46,034 nucleotides of DNA, taken from contig MFYT01000061.1 of NCBI GenBank assembly GCA_001789205.1, forward strand, positions 2,480-48,513. The letters are read 5' to 3'. The DNA comes from Candidatus Raymondbacteria bacterium RIFOXYA2_FULL_49_16. GTDB lineage: Bacteria; Fibrobacterota; OXYB2-FULL-49-7; XYB2-FULL-49-35. The notes beneath the pieces were generated by a model. It did not search any database. It had not been told where the DNA came from and was given only the letters and a program-made list of their open reading frames with translations. The position numbers were made by a program, and so were the translations under genes. Below are positions 33,292 to 42,996 of the stretch, in pieces (positions within the stretch are counted from its first letter, which is position 1; every line of letters begins with the position of its first letter).

Positions 33292-36200
33292 TTGAAAATT
33301 TCATTTCTCAGCATAGTAGTGGCGGTCTGGTGCGCCGCAATCGTCCATGGCGCTGGTAACACCGGCGTTAGCTACCAGCTTGTCCCCAGCAGGAGCTTTT
33401 ATGCGCCCGTGGACACGGCTTCTTTCCCCAATACACTCACCAACCCGGACCCCGCCTTTCTCGAATTAAAAAGCAAGCAGCTTCGCAAGGAGGTATTCGT
33501 CGACTTTGAGAAAAGACAGGTGGAATTGGTCCGGTACTATCAATCGTCCCTTACTCCGACCATCTATTCGGGCGAAGACTCGGCCATCGCGGGCGTACGT
33601 GTTTGGAGCTACATGTTCATGGAATTGAACGAGTATCTCGAATACAACAATACGCGCCAGCTCGCCGACGCATGGAGAAAAGGCAACCCCTTTTTCGAAC
33701 TAGTGGAAAAGGAGCGCAAGGCTTTCAATGTGCTCGACATCCAGATCCCGGTCAAACTTCCCGCATGGGCGCGCCGCGTGGTGGGTTCAGAGGGGCCGCG
33801 GCTCACTATTTCCGGCATGTTCAAAATAACCATTGGCGGCAACAGCAATTGGACCAAAGGCAGCAACAATATTGACAATCAGAACGAAGGTTTTCCGGAT
33901 ATCTCAGTGAAACAGGACATGAACTTCACCGTGACCGGAAAAATAGGACGCCTTATAAATGTATCCATTTCCACTGACAATACACAGGACATTCAGAGCG
34001 AGTTGAAGAAACAGATGAAGATCCACTACAAGGGTGAAACAGAAAATGAACTCGAAGACGATATTATCCAGGAGATTGAGGCCGGCTATACCAATTTCGC
34101 CATGCCCGGCGCTGAATTCGACGGGTATTCCGAGAGCCATGAAGGACTTTTTGGAATCAAGGCGCGCATGAAATTAGGCGATTTTGAACTCACCACTATT
34201 ATTAGCCAGGAAGAGGGGCAGAACAAGAGCGACACTATCAACCCTTCCAGCGACAAGTCAGCAACCTCGCTGACCGACAAGGAAATTTACTACGACAAAC
34301 TTTTTTTTCTCGACACAAATTATTATTACACCTACTACAAAGAGTATTTCAACCAGCCCCAGCGGACCGTGCCGCGGGTCACCAAAGCCTATGTCCTGAA
34401 AAAGGAATCAACACCCACGTTCGATCAATTCCGTCAGAATCCCACTGAATATCCCAACCATCGCCGCATAGGCGATGGTATATATAAAATCCTGCGCAGC
34501 AATACCAGTGAGGAGCCGGAATACTACCTCGATGAAACACGCGGTTTTATAGCCCTCCAGTTTCCCCTGAGCCAGAAATCCGACCAACTACTCGCCTATT
34601 TCGAAACAGCCTCCTTCAAGAGTTCAGGCACCTATGTATACTATATCGATTCGGAGCACGAAAAAGCGGGAATACCCGAGTCAACCTCAGTTGATGGAAA
34701 CATCATTCATCCCTATAGACTTAGACCGGACAACCCGTCAAAGACCGATCCCACGTGGGTCCTCTCGTGGAAAAACGTGTACGAGCTTGGCGCCATTACC
34801 GTTGAGAACCGCGACAAAGTTTCATTGGCCATGAAGTATATCTACGATAGTCAGAACCCGCGCGAAAAAATAAAGATCAAAGGCAGGGACACGCTGCTCA
34901 CCAGTTTTTTCGGCATTACGGACGCCAATGGCAACCCGTATGTTAAAAACGCGGACATTTTCATGTTTGATTATGGGGTTCTTGCCTTTCCCGCTTTGTG
35001 CGGTCCCACGCCCTTTAACGATCTGGAACGGCTCGCCGGCGATTCCCTGCTTCGCAATCCCAAGATCTACGATCATCTGGCCGAAGACCAGGGCTCAAAT
35101 GAAATATCGGCAATATACCAGATTGAAATACACGCGGTCTCAACCCGGACCAGCTTTTCCCTGAACGCCATCAATATCCTTGAAGGTTCGGAAAAAGTAA
35201 GGATAGGGTCTGCCACATTGACCCGCGATGTGGATTATATCATAAACTATGAAGTGGGCCAGATAACGCTTATTTCAGACCGGGCCATCAATTCCGCGAG
35301 TAAAATATCCGTCGAGTTTGAATATTCCCCCTTTTTCGTTCCTGAGGAAAAGACTTTCATGGCGGCGCGCGCTGAATACAAACTTCCCGCGATTGGCAAG
35401 GAGTCGTTCATTGCGGCGTCAGTGCTCAGGAAGAGTGAGACCTCGCAGGACAAGCGGGCCCAGGTAGGCCGGGAACCCAGCTCAAACATGGTTTTTGACC
35501 TGAACACCAAACTCAACTGGGAACCCGAATGGATGACCAGCGCGGTCAACAATATCCCCCTGATCCGTACCGATGAGAAATCGCAGCTTTCCTTTTCCGC
35601 CGAATATGCCCATAGCATGGTCAATCCCAACCGGAGCGACAGGGCCGAGGCGCTCATCGATGATTTTGAGGACAGCAAGACGCTCTTCTCCATTCCCATC
35701 AGCTATATCAACTGGCACTGGGCAAGCGAACCTCTTGATCCGCGGCCGGATTTCCATCCCGAACTCCAGTGCTGGGGCGGTAATGGCAGGGAGGAAAAGG
35801 GGCCATTGGCTGACGTGGGGTGGTTTTCGTGGTTTTCCAAGGACACGCAGACTGTCTCTATTTGGCCCGGTTCGGCCACCCGGACGGATAAAACAAAATA
35901 TTTGGGCCTGGTTTTACGGCCCCATGCGCGCAGGGCGGGGGCTGAGGGCGCTGCCGCCGCTGGTTCATGGCTCAAAAAAGCCAGCTGGGGCGGCATTATG
36001 TCAAAGCTCGGTTATGGCGTCGCGAGTCAGTTGGACAATGCGCAATATATCGAGATCTGGGTGCGCGTTGCCGACGGCGACCAGGGCGTGCTGCATATCG
36101 ACCTTGGGGAACTGAGCGAAGATTTACGCATTGCCAAAGAGAACTCGGATGATCCTAACGACAGTACGTCGATAGTCATCACGAACGCCAATCCTGACGG

Positions 36201-39200
36201 GAAAATGAACGACGAATGGTACAATCGCGATCTCCAGTCCACGTCCATGACCCCGAGGACCGACCTGGGGCTCGACATGCGCCTTGATCAATACGAGAAA
36301 TTCCTCGCGCCCATGGACTGCGGATTAATCGGCCGCATTTGTTTTGACACAATAACCCCGGCACGCGTTGCCGACCCGGCGGGCGATAATTTCAATTGGA
36401 CCCTTGAAAACAACAATTGGGAAACCTTCAATGGCACGCAGTCCAATGGAAGCGGTGAAAGTTTTGACAGGAACAAGAACCTCTATCCCGACAATGAGGA
36501 CCTCTTTTATGCCAATGGCCAGGTTGACCGGACCAACAAGTATTTTCATTACGAGATCAATCTGCAGAAGAACAGCTCGAGCGAAGAGCCCTACCTGGTG
36601 ACAGAGGACGCGCCCAGGGGAGGGTGGCGGTTGTATAGAATTCCGATCCTGAAACCCAAGTCCGATTCAATCCCTTTTAGAATAAATGATCCGAAGCTTG
36701 TGGACGCAACCGGCATCAGGGTCTGGTACAACGGCATCGAGAAGAGTTCATTCATCCAGATCGCGCGAATGGAGATCGTGGGAAACAAATGGATATCGCG
36801 CGACACAGCCACGGTCATAGCGTCTTCTGATTCCGGGGCGGTTTCCAATCCCGAACCCTCGCACCGGAAAACGCGGGTCTCTGTCGTCAATACGGTCGAT
36901 AACCGGGATGTGTATCAGCGGCCTTCGTTTGTGCCGCGCTACTACGATTCCGAGAACAATATCGAAATACGCGAACAATCGCTCAAAATCGAATACGACT
37001 CTCTTTCGCTCCGCGAACGCGAATCGCGCGCGATCCGTTTTTTTCAACAGCCGCTCGATTTCCGGAACTATAAGAAATTGGTGCTCTACTATCAGTTGCA
37101 CGCCTCTGATGCGCGGAACGGAGAGGTGGCGTTTTTCTTCCGGTTTGGCACCGATTCCCTGAGATATTACGAATACCGCTGCACGCCAACGGTACGCAGC
37201 GGCGCCTCGTGGGACTCCATGGTTGTTGATCTTTCCGAGATAGCGCTTTTAAAACAGTATGAGATAGTGGAACAGAAGAAATTGGTCGCCGAAAAAGGCG
37301 CCCTGCGCGTGGTGGGCAGCCCTACTTTTGCCAATGTCCAGTGGCTGGCCATGGGTTTTGCCATCGATACAACGCGCCCCAATATTGATGGAAACGATTA
37401 TTTCAGCGGAAGTATTTTTGTCAACGACTGCAAACTCACCGAGCCCGAACTGCAAAACGGCAATGCCGCGCGGATGAGCCTTTCATCGAAATTCGCGGAT
37501 TTCATCGACCTTACCTCCGGCGTGTATTACCTGGACGGCAGTTTCCTGAAACTCACGGAAAAACGTCAAGGCGGCGGCGAATCTCAACTGTCGCTTGACG
37601 TGAATTCAACAATCCAGATGAGCAAGTTTGTTCCCGCGAAATGGGGGGTCGCCGTTCCCCTCAACCTGAGCATAAATTCGAGCGTCAAGCGGCCGCGTTT
37701 TATCTCGAATTCCGATGTCTTTCTTTCCGAAGACGGCCTAGGCGACATGGGCCCCAGACTGGTGAACCTCATTACGAGCAGCGAGCTCATGGGGTCCCGG
37801 GCCACCGAGAGCGAACGCTATGAGGAAACGCGCACCCAGCGTTCGATATCAACATCGTACAGCAAAAACAAGTCCTCGGACAATCTCGTGGTAAATCTTC
37901 TGGCCGATCGCATTCGTACCGGCGGGAACCTCTCTGTCATCGACGCCAAGAATGTTCAGAAATACGAAACGAACTATGCCTACAACACCAATCTCACGTA
38001 CGAAGCGCGGGCGGCGGAAGACCGTAAATTCACCCCGTTTAAAAACATAAAAACGACCTTCCTGAACACGCATCTGTCCGATCTTACGCTTTTTTATTAT
38101 CCCAATACATTTAATTTCGAAGTGTACAAGCTGAATTATACCAAGTCGTTTGCCTGGGACCGGACAACACTTGACGCAAAAGAGGGGCGGCCTGTTGCGT
38201 ACCAGCTCAGTATGTCCCACGGGTATACCATGAATTTCAACCTTCTCGAATGGAAACACCTCGACCTCTCCGTGAACCATACTGACGCGGTCACCAGGAA
38301 CCTGAACGATTTTGTCACGCAAAACGATGGTTTGAAGGCAAACGCCTTTTCCGATTATGTGCTCAAATACGACCCCTATTGGAACCTTCAGAAAGGGAAC
38401 GGGCCTGCACGTTTCATTCTCTACGGTGAAACCAGCGATAAGCAGAGTTTTGACTACGCGATTGAACCGAAAATCGTTGAGTGGCTCACCCATGATTTCA
38501 GCTATCGTTCCGATTACAGCCATTCGATCAACAACAAGACCATTGATACGAGCTCGTACAATTATCTGGACATGAACACGTCAACAAATTTCAATACGGG
38601 CGTGGATTGGATGTTCGTTAAGATGTTTGAGGCGGCTGGCAACCTGATTGGGACCGAGAGATCCAAGAGCGTGACAGCCGCCATAAAAAAGCCTTTTGCG
38701 AAGCTGAATTTCAGCAAAATAGGTTTTGATTATTCGGTCGGCGTCAACCGGAGGCTTGGCTTTCTGCGCGATATGCCCCTTACCCCTTCCCAATACCTGC
38801 TGTTCAGGGGTGGGTTACTCGGTCTTTCTCCGTACAATATCATCACCGGGACCGAGGACAAGACCATGTTCGGCGCCTGGAAATACCGTGAAACCACAGC
38901 GGGGGCCAATGGATATTTTGTGCCTGACCAGCAGTCAACCAGCGATGGCAGGGACGTCAACATGACAGCATCGACCAATACAGGCGTCACCCTGCCCTTT
39001 CTTCTGAACATGTCGGTGAACGCGAGCGCGCGCTACACCATGAAATACGGGGAAAAGGCCGGATATGTCACCGTGGATACCACTGTCGAATGGCCCGATA
39101 TTTCCATAAACGCCCGCGTATCCGACATCATGCCCCTTGTTAAAAATCTGCCCATTGCCGGGGAATATACGCAGAGCGCCTCCGTCAACAGCGGTTTTAC

Positions 39201-39831
39201 CTACAAAAAATCGACGAACATCAGGTTCGACAAAGAGAATATTTCCAAACGTTCCGGTGATTTTGAATACCTTTTCGGGATGAGTCCCCTGGTAAGCCTC
39301 GTCATGACTTTCAAAAACGCAATATCGCTGAACAATGGACTCGACTGGTCCCTGAGAAGGAAGTATTCGGATGAATTACTCGGTATGAATGACATGAGCG
39401 AAGGGAATGAAGAGTATTCGTTGAAAGATGCGCTTAAGCTCAATTATACATTCAAGAAGAACCGGACACTCAAACTGCTTCTCTGGGAGATTACCCTCAA
39501 CAACCAGCTCGATATGTTCGCTGGATACGAATATACTAGGAACTGGACCTATAAATGGGACATCCGCTCCTTGGACAGGAAGACCGTTTACCGGACATAC
39601 ACCGAATACATGGATGCAAAGAAGATCGCCCAGCCCGAACTGTTCACTAAAACCATGACCCATGCTATTAACGGAGGATTTAATTATAATATCACTGATA
39701 AAATGAAGTCAGGCGCTGAGCTTGGCTGGAAACGTAAACTTGAAGTGCCCAAAGGAAACCAGGACGACGACGCAAGCAATACGCGTACCTATGACGTGAA
39801 TGTGCAGCTTTGGGTACAATGGAATTTTTAA
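33292..39831 (+). CDS. sprA: SprA-like type 9 secretion / gliding translocon protein
   Basis: 2179 aa from a TTG start with a signal peptide (MKISFLSIVVAVWCAAIVHG). The region from residue ~165 (LTISGMFKITIGGN..., FSV/ISVKQDMNFTVTGKIGRLINVSIST, QMKIHYKGETENELEDDIIQEIEAGYTNFAMPG, LFGIKARMKLGDFELTTI) follows the SprA N-terminal pattern closely. Later parts are strand-rich, ending WVQWNF with a terminal aromatic as in barrel proteins. SprA of Flavobacterium is the very large (~2400 aa) outer-membrane barrel through which type 9 cargo passes, so this is likely the translocon here too. A segment near residues 635-680 (VRIGSATLTRDVDYIINY) matches modules in FlgK and FlgL. No other T9SS gene lies in the window. 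The start codon is uncertain; RNase E/G follows 16 bp later. Confidence 0.88.
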   Translation: MKISFLSIVVAVWCAAIVHGAGNTGVSYQLVPSRSFYAPVDTASFPNTLTNPDPAFLELKSKQLRKEVFVDFEKRQVELVRYYQSSLTPTIYSGEDSAIAGVRVWSYMFMELNEYLEYNNTRQLADAWRKGNPFFELVEKERKAFNVLDIQIPVKLPAWARRVVGSEGPRLTISGMFKITIGGNSNWTKGSNNIDNQNEGFPDISVKQDMNFTVTGKIGRLINVSISTDNTQDIQSELKKQMKIHYKGETENELEDDIIQEIEAGYTNFAMPGAEFDGYSESHEGLFGIKARMKLGDFELTTIISQEEGQNKSDTINPSSDKSATSLTDKEIYYDKLFFLDTNYYYTYYKEYFNQPQRTVPRVTKAYVLKKESTPTFDQFRQNPTEYPNHRRIGDGIYKILRSNTSEEPEYYLDETRGFIALQFPLSQKSDQLLAYFETASFKSSGTYVYYIDSEHEKAGIPESTSVDGNIIHPYRLRPDNPSKTDPTWVLSWKNVYELGAITVENRDKVSLAMKYIYDSQNPREKIKIKGRDTLLTSFFGITDANGNPYVKNADIFMFDYGVLAFPALCGPTPFNDLERLAGDSLLRNPKIYDHLAEDQGSNEISAIYQIEIHAVSTRTSFSLNAINILEGSEKVRIGSATLTRDVDYIINYEVGQITLISDRAINSASKISVEFEYSPFFVPEEKTFMAARAEYKLPAIGKESFIAASVLRKSETSQDKRAQVGREPSSNMVFDLNTKLNWEPEWMTSAVNNIPLIRTDEKSQLSFSAEYAHSMVNPNRSDRAEALIDDFEDSKTLFSIPISYINWHWASEPLDPRPDFHPELQCWGGNGREEKGPLADVGWFSWFSKDTQTVSIWPGSATRTDKTKYLGLVLRPHARRAGAEGAAAAGSWLKKASWGGIMSKLGYGVASQLDNAQYIEIWVRVADGDQGVLHIDLGELSEDLRIAKENSDDPNDSTSIVITNANPDGKMNDEWYNRDLQSTSMTPRTDLGLDMRLDQYEKFLAPMDCGLIGRICFDTITPARVADPAGDNFNWTLENNNWETFNGTQSNGSGESFDRNKNLYPDNEDLFYANGQVDRTNKYFHYEINLQKNSSSEEPYLVTEDAPRGGWRLYRIPILKPKSDSIPFRINDPKLVDATGIRVWYNGIEKSSFIQIARMEIVGNKWISRDTATVIASSDSGAVSNPEPSHRKTRVSVVNTVDNRDVYQRPSFVPRYYDSENNIEIREQSLKIEYDSLSLRERESRAIRFFQQPLDFRNYKKLVLYYQLHASDARNGEVAFFFRFGTDSLRYYEYRCTPTVRSGASWDSMVVDLSEIALLKQYEIVEQKKLVAEKGALRVVGSPTFANVQWLAMGFAIDTTRPNIDGNDYFSGSIFVNDCKLTEPELQNGNAARMSLSSKFADFIDLTSGVYYLDGSFLKLTEKRQGGGESQLSLDVNSTIQMSKFVPAKWGVAVPLNLSINSSVKRPRFISNSDVFLSEDGLGDMGPRLVNLITSSELMGSRATESERYEETRTQRSISTSYSKNKSSDNLVVNLLADRIRTGGNLSVIDAKNVQKYETNYAYNTNLTYEARAAEDRKFTPFKNIKTTFLNTHLSDLTLFYYPNTFNFEVYKLNYTKSFAWDRTTLDAKEGRPVAYQLSMSHGYTMNFNLLEWKHLDLSVNHTDAVTRNLNDFVTQNDGLKANAFSDYVLKYDPYWNLQKGNGPARFILYGETSDKQSFDYAIEPKIVEWLTHDFSYRSDYSHSINNKTIDTSSYNYLDMNTSTNFNTGVDWMFVKMFEAAGNLIGTERSKSVTAAIKKPFAKLNFSKIGFDYSVGVNRRLGFLRDMPLTPSQYLLFRGGLLGLSPYNIITGTEDKTMFGAWKYRETTAGANGYFVPDQQSTSDGRDVNMTASTNTGVTLPFLLNMSVNASARYTMKYGEKAGYVTVDTTVEWPDISINARVSDIMPLVKNLPIAGEYTQSASVNSGFTYKKSTNIRFDKENISKRSGDFEYLFGMSPLVSLVMTFKNAISLNNGLDWSLRRKYSDELLGMNDMSEGNEEYSLKDALKLNYTFKKNRTLKLLLWEITLNNQLDMFAGYEYTRNWTYKWDIRSLDRKTVYRTYTEYMDAKKIAQPELFTKTMTHAINGGFNYNITDKMKSGAELGWKRKLEVPKGNQDDDASNTRTYDVNVQLWVQWNF

Positions 39832-39847
39832 GAAAGGCCTGATTACA

Positions 39848-41422
39848 ATGGAAAAAGAGATCATTATCAATGTGGCTCCGCACGAGAAACGCATGGCCAT
39901 ACTCGAAAACAAGAAGCTCGCGGAAATCATCATCGAGCGGCCCGAGGACGAGCGCCTGGCCGGCAATGTGTACAAAGGAAAAATCACCAAGATACTACCT
40001 GGACTGCAGTCGGCCTTTATCGACATAGGGCTCGAAAAGGCGGCCTTTTTAAGTATCTCGGACGTTAAAAGCGGCCTTGATTTTTATAAGGATGAATACG
40101 GCGAAGAGGAGGATGAAGAGGAGGACGTGGAAGAGGCGGCGCCGACCCAGCACAATCGCCGCCCGCGCCCTGAACACGTAAAGATTGAAAAGATGTTCAA
40201 GGAGGGCCAGGAACTGCTGGTCCAGATTATCAAGGAACCCCTTTCAACCAAGGGCGCCAAGGTGACCAATGGCATATCCTTCGCTGGCAGGTTTCTGGTA
40301 CTGGTTCCCGGAACGGATTTTATCGGCGTTTCGAAAAAAACCAATGACCGCAACAATCGCCGGCGCCTCAAAGACCTCATCCGTAAACTGAAGCCCGACA
40401 ATACCGGCGTCATTGTGCGGACCATTGGCCTGGAGAAAAACGACAACGAGTTTAAGGCCGAACTCGACGCATTGGGCAAAAAATGGAACCTGGTCCGCAA
40501 GGCCGCTGAAAAGAAAAAGGCGCCCGCGCTCCTCTATACCGAGGAAGACCTCACCTCCATAACCATTCGCGATGTCTTTTCAAGCCAGTTCAAACGGTGT
40601 GTGGTCGATTCGGCCGTGGAATACCGCCAGATCACCGCCTATCTGAAGTCAACCAGCCCCGAGCTTGCGGACAGGGTGCTGCTCTACAAGGAACGTCAGC
40701 CCATATTCGAGACCTTCGAGGTTGAAAAGGAGTTTGAGAAGTCACTGCGCCGCAAGGTGTGGCTCAAAGGCGGTGGATATCTGGTCTTTGATTACACTGA
40801 GGCCATGGTGGTCATTGATGTCAACACGGGAAGAAACGTGGGCCGCAAAGACGCTGAAGAAACAATTTTGCGCACCAATCTTGCGGCCGTGGACGAGATC
40901 GCCAGGCAGATCCGGCTGCGAAATCTGGGCGGCATGATTGCCATTGATTTTATCGACATGCGTTTCGACCGCAACCGTCAGAAGCTCATGAACGAGTTCG
41001 ATAAATTGCTGCAGCAAGACCGGGCGCCCCTCAAATTGGGCGCCATGGGCGAGTTCGGCGTGGTCATGCTGACCCGCAAACGGGTACGCAACAACTTGCT
41101 TACCTCAGTCACCGAGATCTGCCACAACTGCGGCGGCACAGGGCGCATTTATTCCAAGCCGACTATCCTGGCGCAGATAGACCGCTATTTGCATAAGATT
41201 AAAAACGTGCTCGAACTCAACAGTGTTCGGCTTGTGGTGAATCCCGTTTTTTCGGCCTATCTTCTTGAAAACGGCCAGAAGCTTTTCAACGAGATTCGGA
41301 AGGCGGTTCATATTGATATCACGCTCGAGGAAGACAGTTTCCTGCCCATGGACAATTTCAAAATATTTGATATGGACAGGGTACAGGAGTTCACCCAGCT
41401 TCTCCAAAACACCCGGGAATAA
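39848..41422 (+). CDS. rng: Rne/Rng-family ribonuclease (RNase G/E)
   Basis: 524 aa from the ATG at 39848. The S1-like domain (LAGNVYKGKITKILPGLQSAFIDIGLEKAAFL) is interrupted by an acidic insert of about 25 residues (EEEDEEEDVEEAAP), then GISFAGRFLVLVPG. The DNase I-like catalytic domain has metal-binding Asp324 (VVIDVNTGRN) and Asp367 (IAIDFIDMR), and the zinc-link is Cys425-x-x-Cys428 (CHNCGG). There is no long C-terminal scaffold, so it is an RNase G-type short form. It processes rRNA and starts mRNA decay. It is probably co-transcribed with sprA. Confidence 0.93.
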   Translation: MEKEIIINVAPHEKRMAILENKKLAEIIIERPEDERLAGNVYKGKITKILPGLQSAFIDIGLEKAAFLSISDVKSGLDFYKDEYGEEEDEEEDVEEAAPTQHNRRPRPEHVKIEKMFKEGQELLVQIIKEPLSTKGAKVTNGISFAGRFLVLVPGTDFIGVSKKTNDRNNRRRLKDLIRKLKPDNTGVIVRTIGLEKNDNEFKAELDALGKKWNLVRKAAEKKKAPALLYTEEDLTSITIRDVFSSQFKRCVVDSAVEYRQITAYLKSTSPELADRVLLYKERQPIFETFEVEKEFEKSLRRKVWLKGGGYLVFDYTEAMVVIDVNTGRNVGRKDAEETILRTNLAAVDEIARQIRLRNLGGMIAIDFIDMRFDRNRQKLMNEFDKLLQQDRAPLKLGAMGEFGVVMLTRKRVRNNLLTSVTEICHNCGGTGRIYSKPTILAQIDRYLHKIKNVLELNSVRLVVNPVFSAYLLENGQKLFNEIRKAVHIDITLEEDSFLPMDNFKIFDMDRVQEFTQLLQNTRE

Positions 41423-41431
41423 CAGGCCCGT

Positions 41432-41797
41432 TTACTGCCGGCCCAGGCTCTCGTACGTATGACGGTCCAGACGCACCCTGAAGGCGTATCCGGGAGCGAC
41501 TATCTCGACAAGCACGACGCTCTGACCTTGGAAAAAGCCAATTGACGAAGCGTTCTTGAAAAGGAGCTTTGCCCCGGGTTGCGCAAGACAGGCCGCGTCA
41601 GATATTCCCGCTGGCAGCGAGACCATCCCGGCCTCCAGCGCCATTCCGCAAATGTTCAAGGTATCATAGGTGAAAAGGATTTTTTCACCACGAAACGTTC
41701 CCGGTGCAAACGGAACGCTGTCCCAGAAGACAATTGCTGGAATGGCAAGGGCGAGGAACAAAAGCGCGCAGGCTGTTTTTTTAACGGGAAGGGCCAT
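41432..41797 (-). CDS. small exported or membrane-anchored protein, function unknown
   Basis: 121 aa from the ATG at 41797; the frame is open further upstream but that part only mirrors the next gene. It starts with a basic N-terminus and one hydrophobic helix (MALPVKKTACALLFLALAIPAIVFW), so it is a secreted or single-span protein. The rest is a small beta-rich domain (TLNICGMALEAGMVSLPAGISDAACL, VVLVEIVAPGYAFRVRLDRHTYES). No family recognised. It overlaps the TadE-like gene by 17 bp, suggesting joint expression with the pilus-type proteins upstream. It ends 9 bp from the convergent RNase gene. Confidence 0.6.
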   Translation of the reverse strand: MALPVKKTACALLFLALAIPAIVFWDSVPFAPGTFRGEKILFTYDTLNICGMALEAGMVSLPAGISDAACLAQPGAKLLFKNASSIGFFQGQSVVLVEIVAPGYAFRVRLDRHTYESLGRQ

Positions 41798-42245
41798 GGG
41801 TCTCTCCAAACAGGTTTTTCCGCAGCAGGTTTTCAGGGCCGGGCGTTTTTGAAGGGCCCTGCGTCCGCATGTTCTTGTCAACCATGAAGAATGACACTGC
41901 AACCCGGTTTTTAAAGCGCTGCTCAGACACAGCGCCCAGGGTGACCAGAGCGTGGCCGTGGCTGTCCAGTTCCCGCTCAAAGTCTTTGGTAAAACGGTAT
42001 ATTTCAGCGTTGCTCCTTACATAATCTTCATACCCCGCCCACGTTGTTGTTCCCTGGCCCTGCAACGCGCTGTTCCGTGCGGCAATGGCGGTGGAAAACG
42101 AGATGATGCCGAACCTGCCGAAAAAGACAATGCCGCCAAAAATAATCGCCACCACGGCCGCACAAACGACGAATTCGACCATTGCCTGGCCTGTATCGCC
42201 GGACCTAGTGGAGGATTGCGGTATTGATTTCATCCTGTGATTCAC
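41781..42245 (-). CDS. TadE-like pseudopilin-type protein
   Basis: 154 aa from a GTG at 42245, or 150 aa from an ATG at 42233; the start is not certain. GQAMVEFVVCAAVVAIIFGGIVFFGRFGIISF is the TadE pattern: Gly before a Glu-containing hydrophobic helix (GxxxxEF). The periplasmic part (ARNSALQGQGTTTWAGYEDYV, VAVSFFMVDKN) has no known motif. TadE/F proteins are minor pseudopilins cut by a prepilin peptidase in tight-adherence (Flp pilus) systems. It overlaps the TadG-like gene by 41 bp. Confidence 0.65.
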   Translation of the reverse strand: MNHRMKSIPQSSTRSGDTGQAMVEFVVCAAVVAIIFGGIVFFGRFGIISFSTAIAARNSALQGQGTTTWAGYEDYVRSNAEIYRFTKDFERELDSHGHALVTLGAVSEQRFKNRVAVSFFMVDKNMRTQGPSKTPGPENLLRKNLFGETHGPSR

Positions 42246-42996
42246 CTATAAAATGAAGTTGTAAATTGTCCTTTATATAGGCGTATGCCCGGCCAGTGAG
42301 GAGCACGGGAGTTATTTCAGCTGTAAAGTCCGGAACAATTGGGATGCTCGTTGACAGTAAACTCGGTGAATGGGCATAGGCGGATGCAAAGGCGTATCCT
42401 GGACCAGCATCAAACCGGTTAAAGACCGTTTGCATGACTCCGGATAGCCTCGAACGCCTCCAGGCAACCGCGAGCACACGGCTTGCTTGGTCCTGGAACT
42501 GATTGCCCGAGAACTGATAGCGCCAGGCGCCGGTGGTTCCCAGTATTTCCGCTCCCCAAGGACGTGAATTCGAGCGGTCCTTTGCCGGATGGGGAGTGGA
42601 AAGGAGCGTGGCCACGCCATTTTTCCGTGCAGCTTCAGCCGCAAATTTGGGAATAGACCGTTCAACCTCGCTGATGACCGCGGTAAAGGACCGTTGTTCA
42701 GCCTCAATCATTCTTGTTTGGCCGCTACGTGGGCCATAGGAACGCTTGAGCAGGTCGCCTGCTTTAATACAGGCGTTTGCCATGGCTATCTGGTTCAGAC
42801 CACGAGCCTGCCATTCGGCCGCAGTAAGCGCTGCCGCATCAGCGCTGTTTTGAAGTCGTGTGCGGTCGTGTACCAGAAACGCAATGTTGGCAACAGAGAA
42901 AAGCACAAAGAGCAGCATGGGAACAAGGACAATGAAGAGAACAAAGACCTGGCCTTCCTGCCCCTTCAATGGGTGCGCATAATTTTTATTTTTCAA
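42205..42996 (-). CDS. TadG-like protein (putative Flp pilus-assembly family)
   Basis: 263 aa. The N-terminus (GQEGQVFVLFIVLVPMLLFVLFSVANIAFLVHDRTRLQNSADAAALTAA) matches the TadG/Flp-assembly N-terminal domain, in which RLQNAADAAALAAA follows the membrane helix. The rest is probably periplasmic and not recognised. The usual von Willebrand A domain of large TadG proteins is absent. It overlaps both neighbours, so the set is one operon. Confidence 0.68.
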   Translation of the reverse strand: MKNKNYAHPLKGQEGQVFVLFIVLVPMLLFVLFSVANIAFLVHDRTRLQNSADAAALTAAEWQARGLNQIAMANACIKAGDLLKRSYGPRSGQTRMIEAEQRSFTAVISEVERSIPKFAAEAARKNGVATLLSTPHPAKDRSNSRPWGAEILGTTGAWRYQFSGNQFQDQASRVLAVAWRRSRLSGVMQTVFNRFDAGPGYAFASAYAHSPSLLSTSIPIVPDFTAEITPVLLTGRAYAYIKDNLQLHFIGESQDEINTAILH

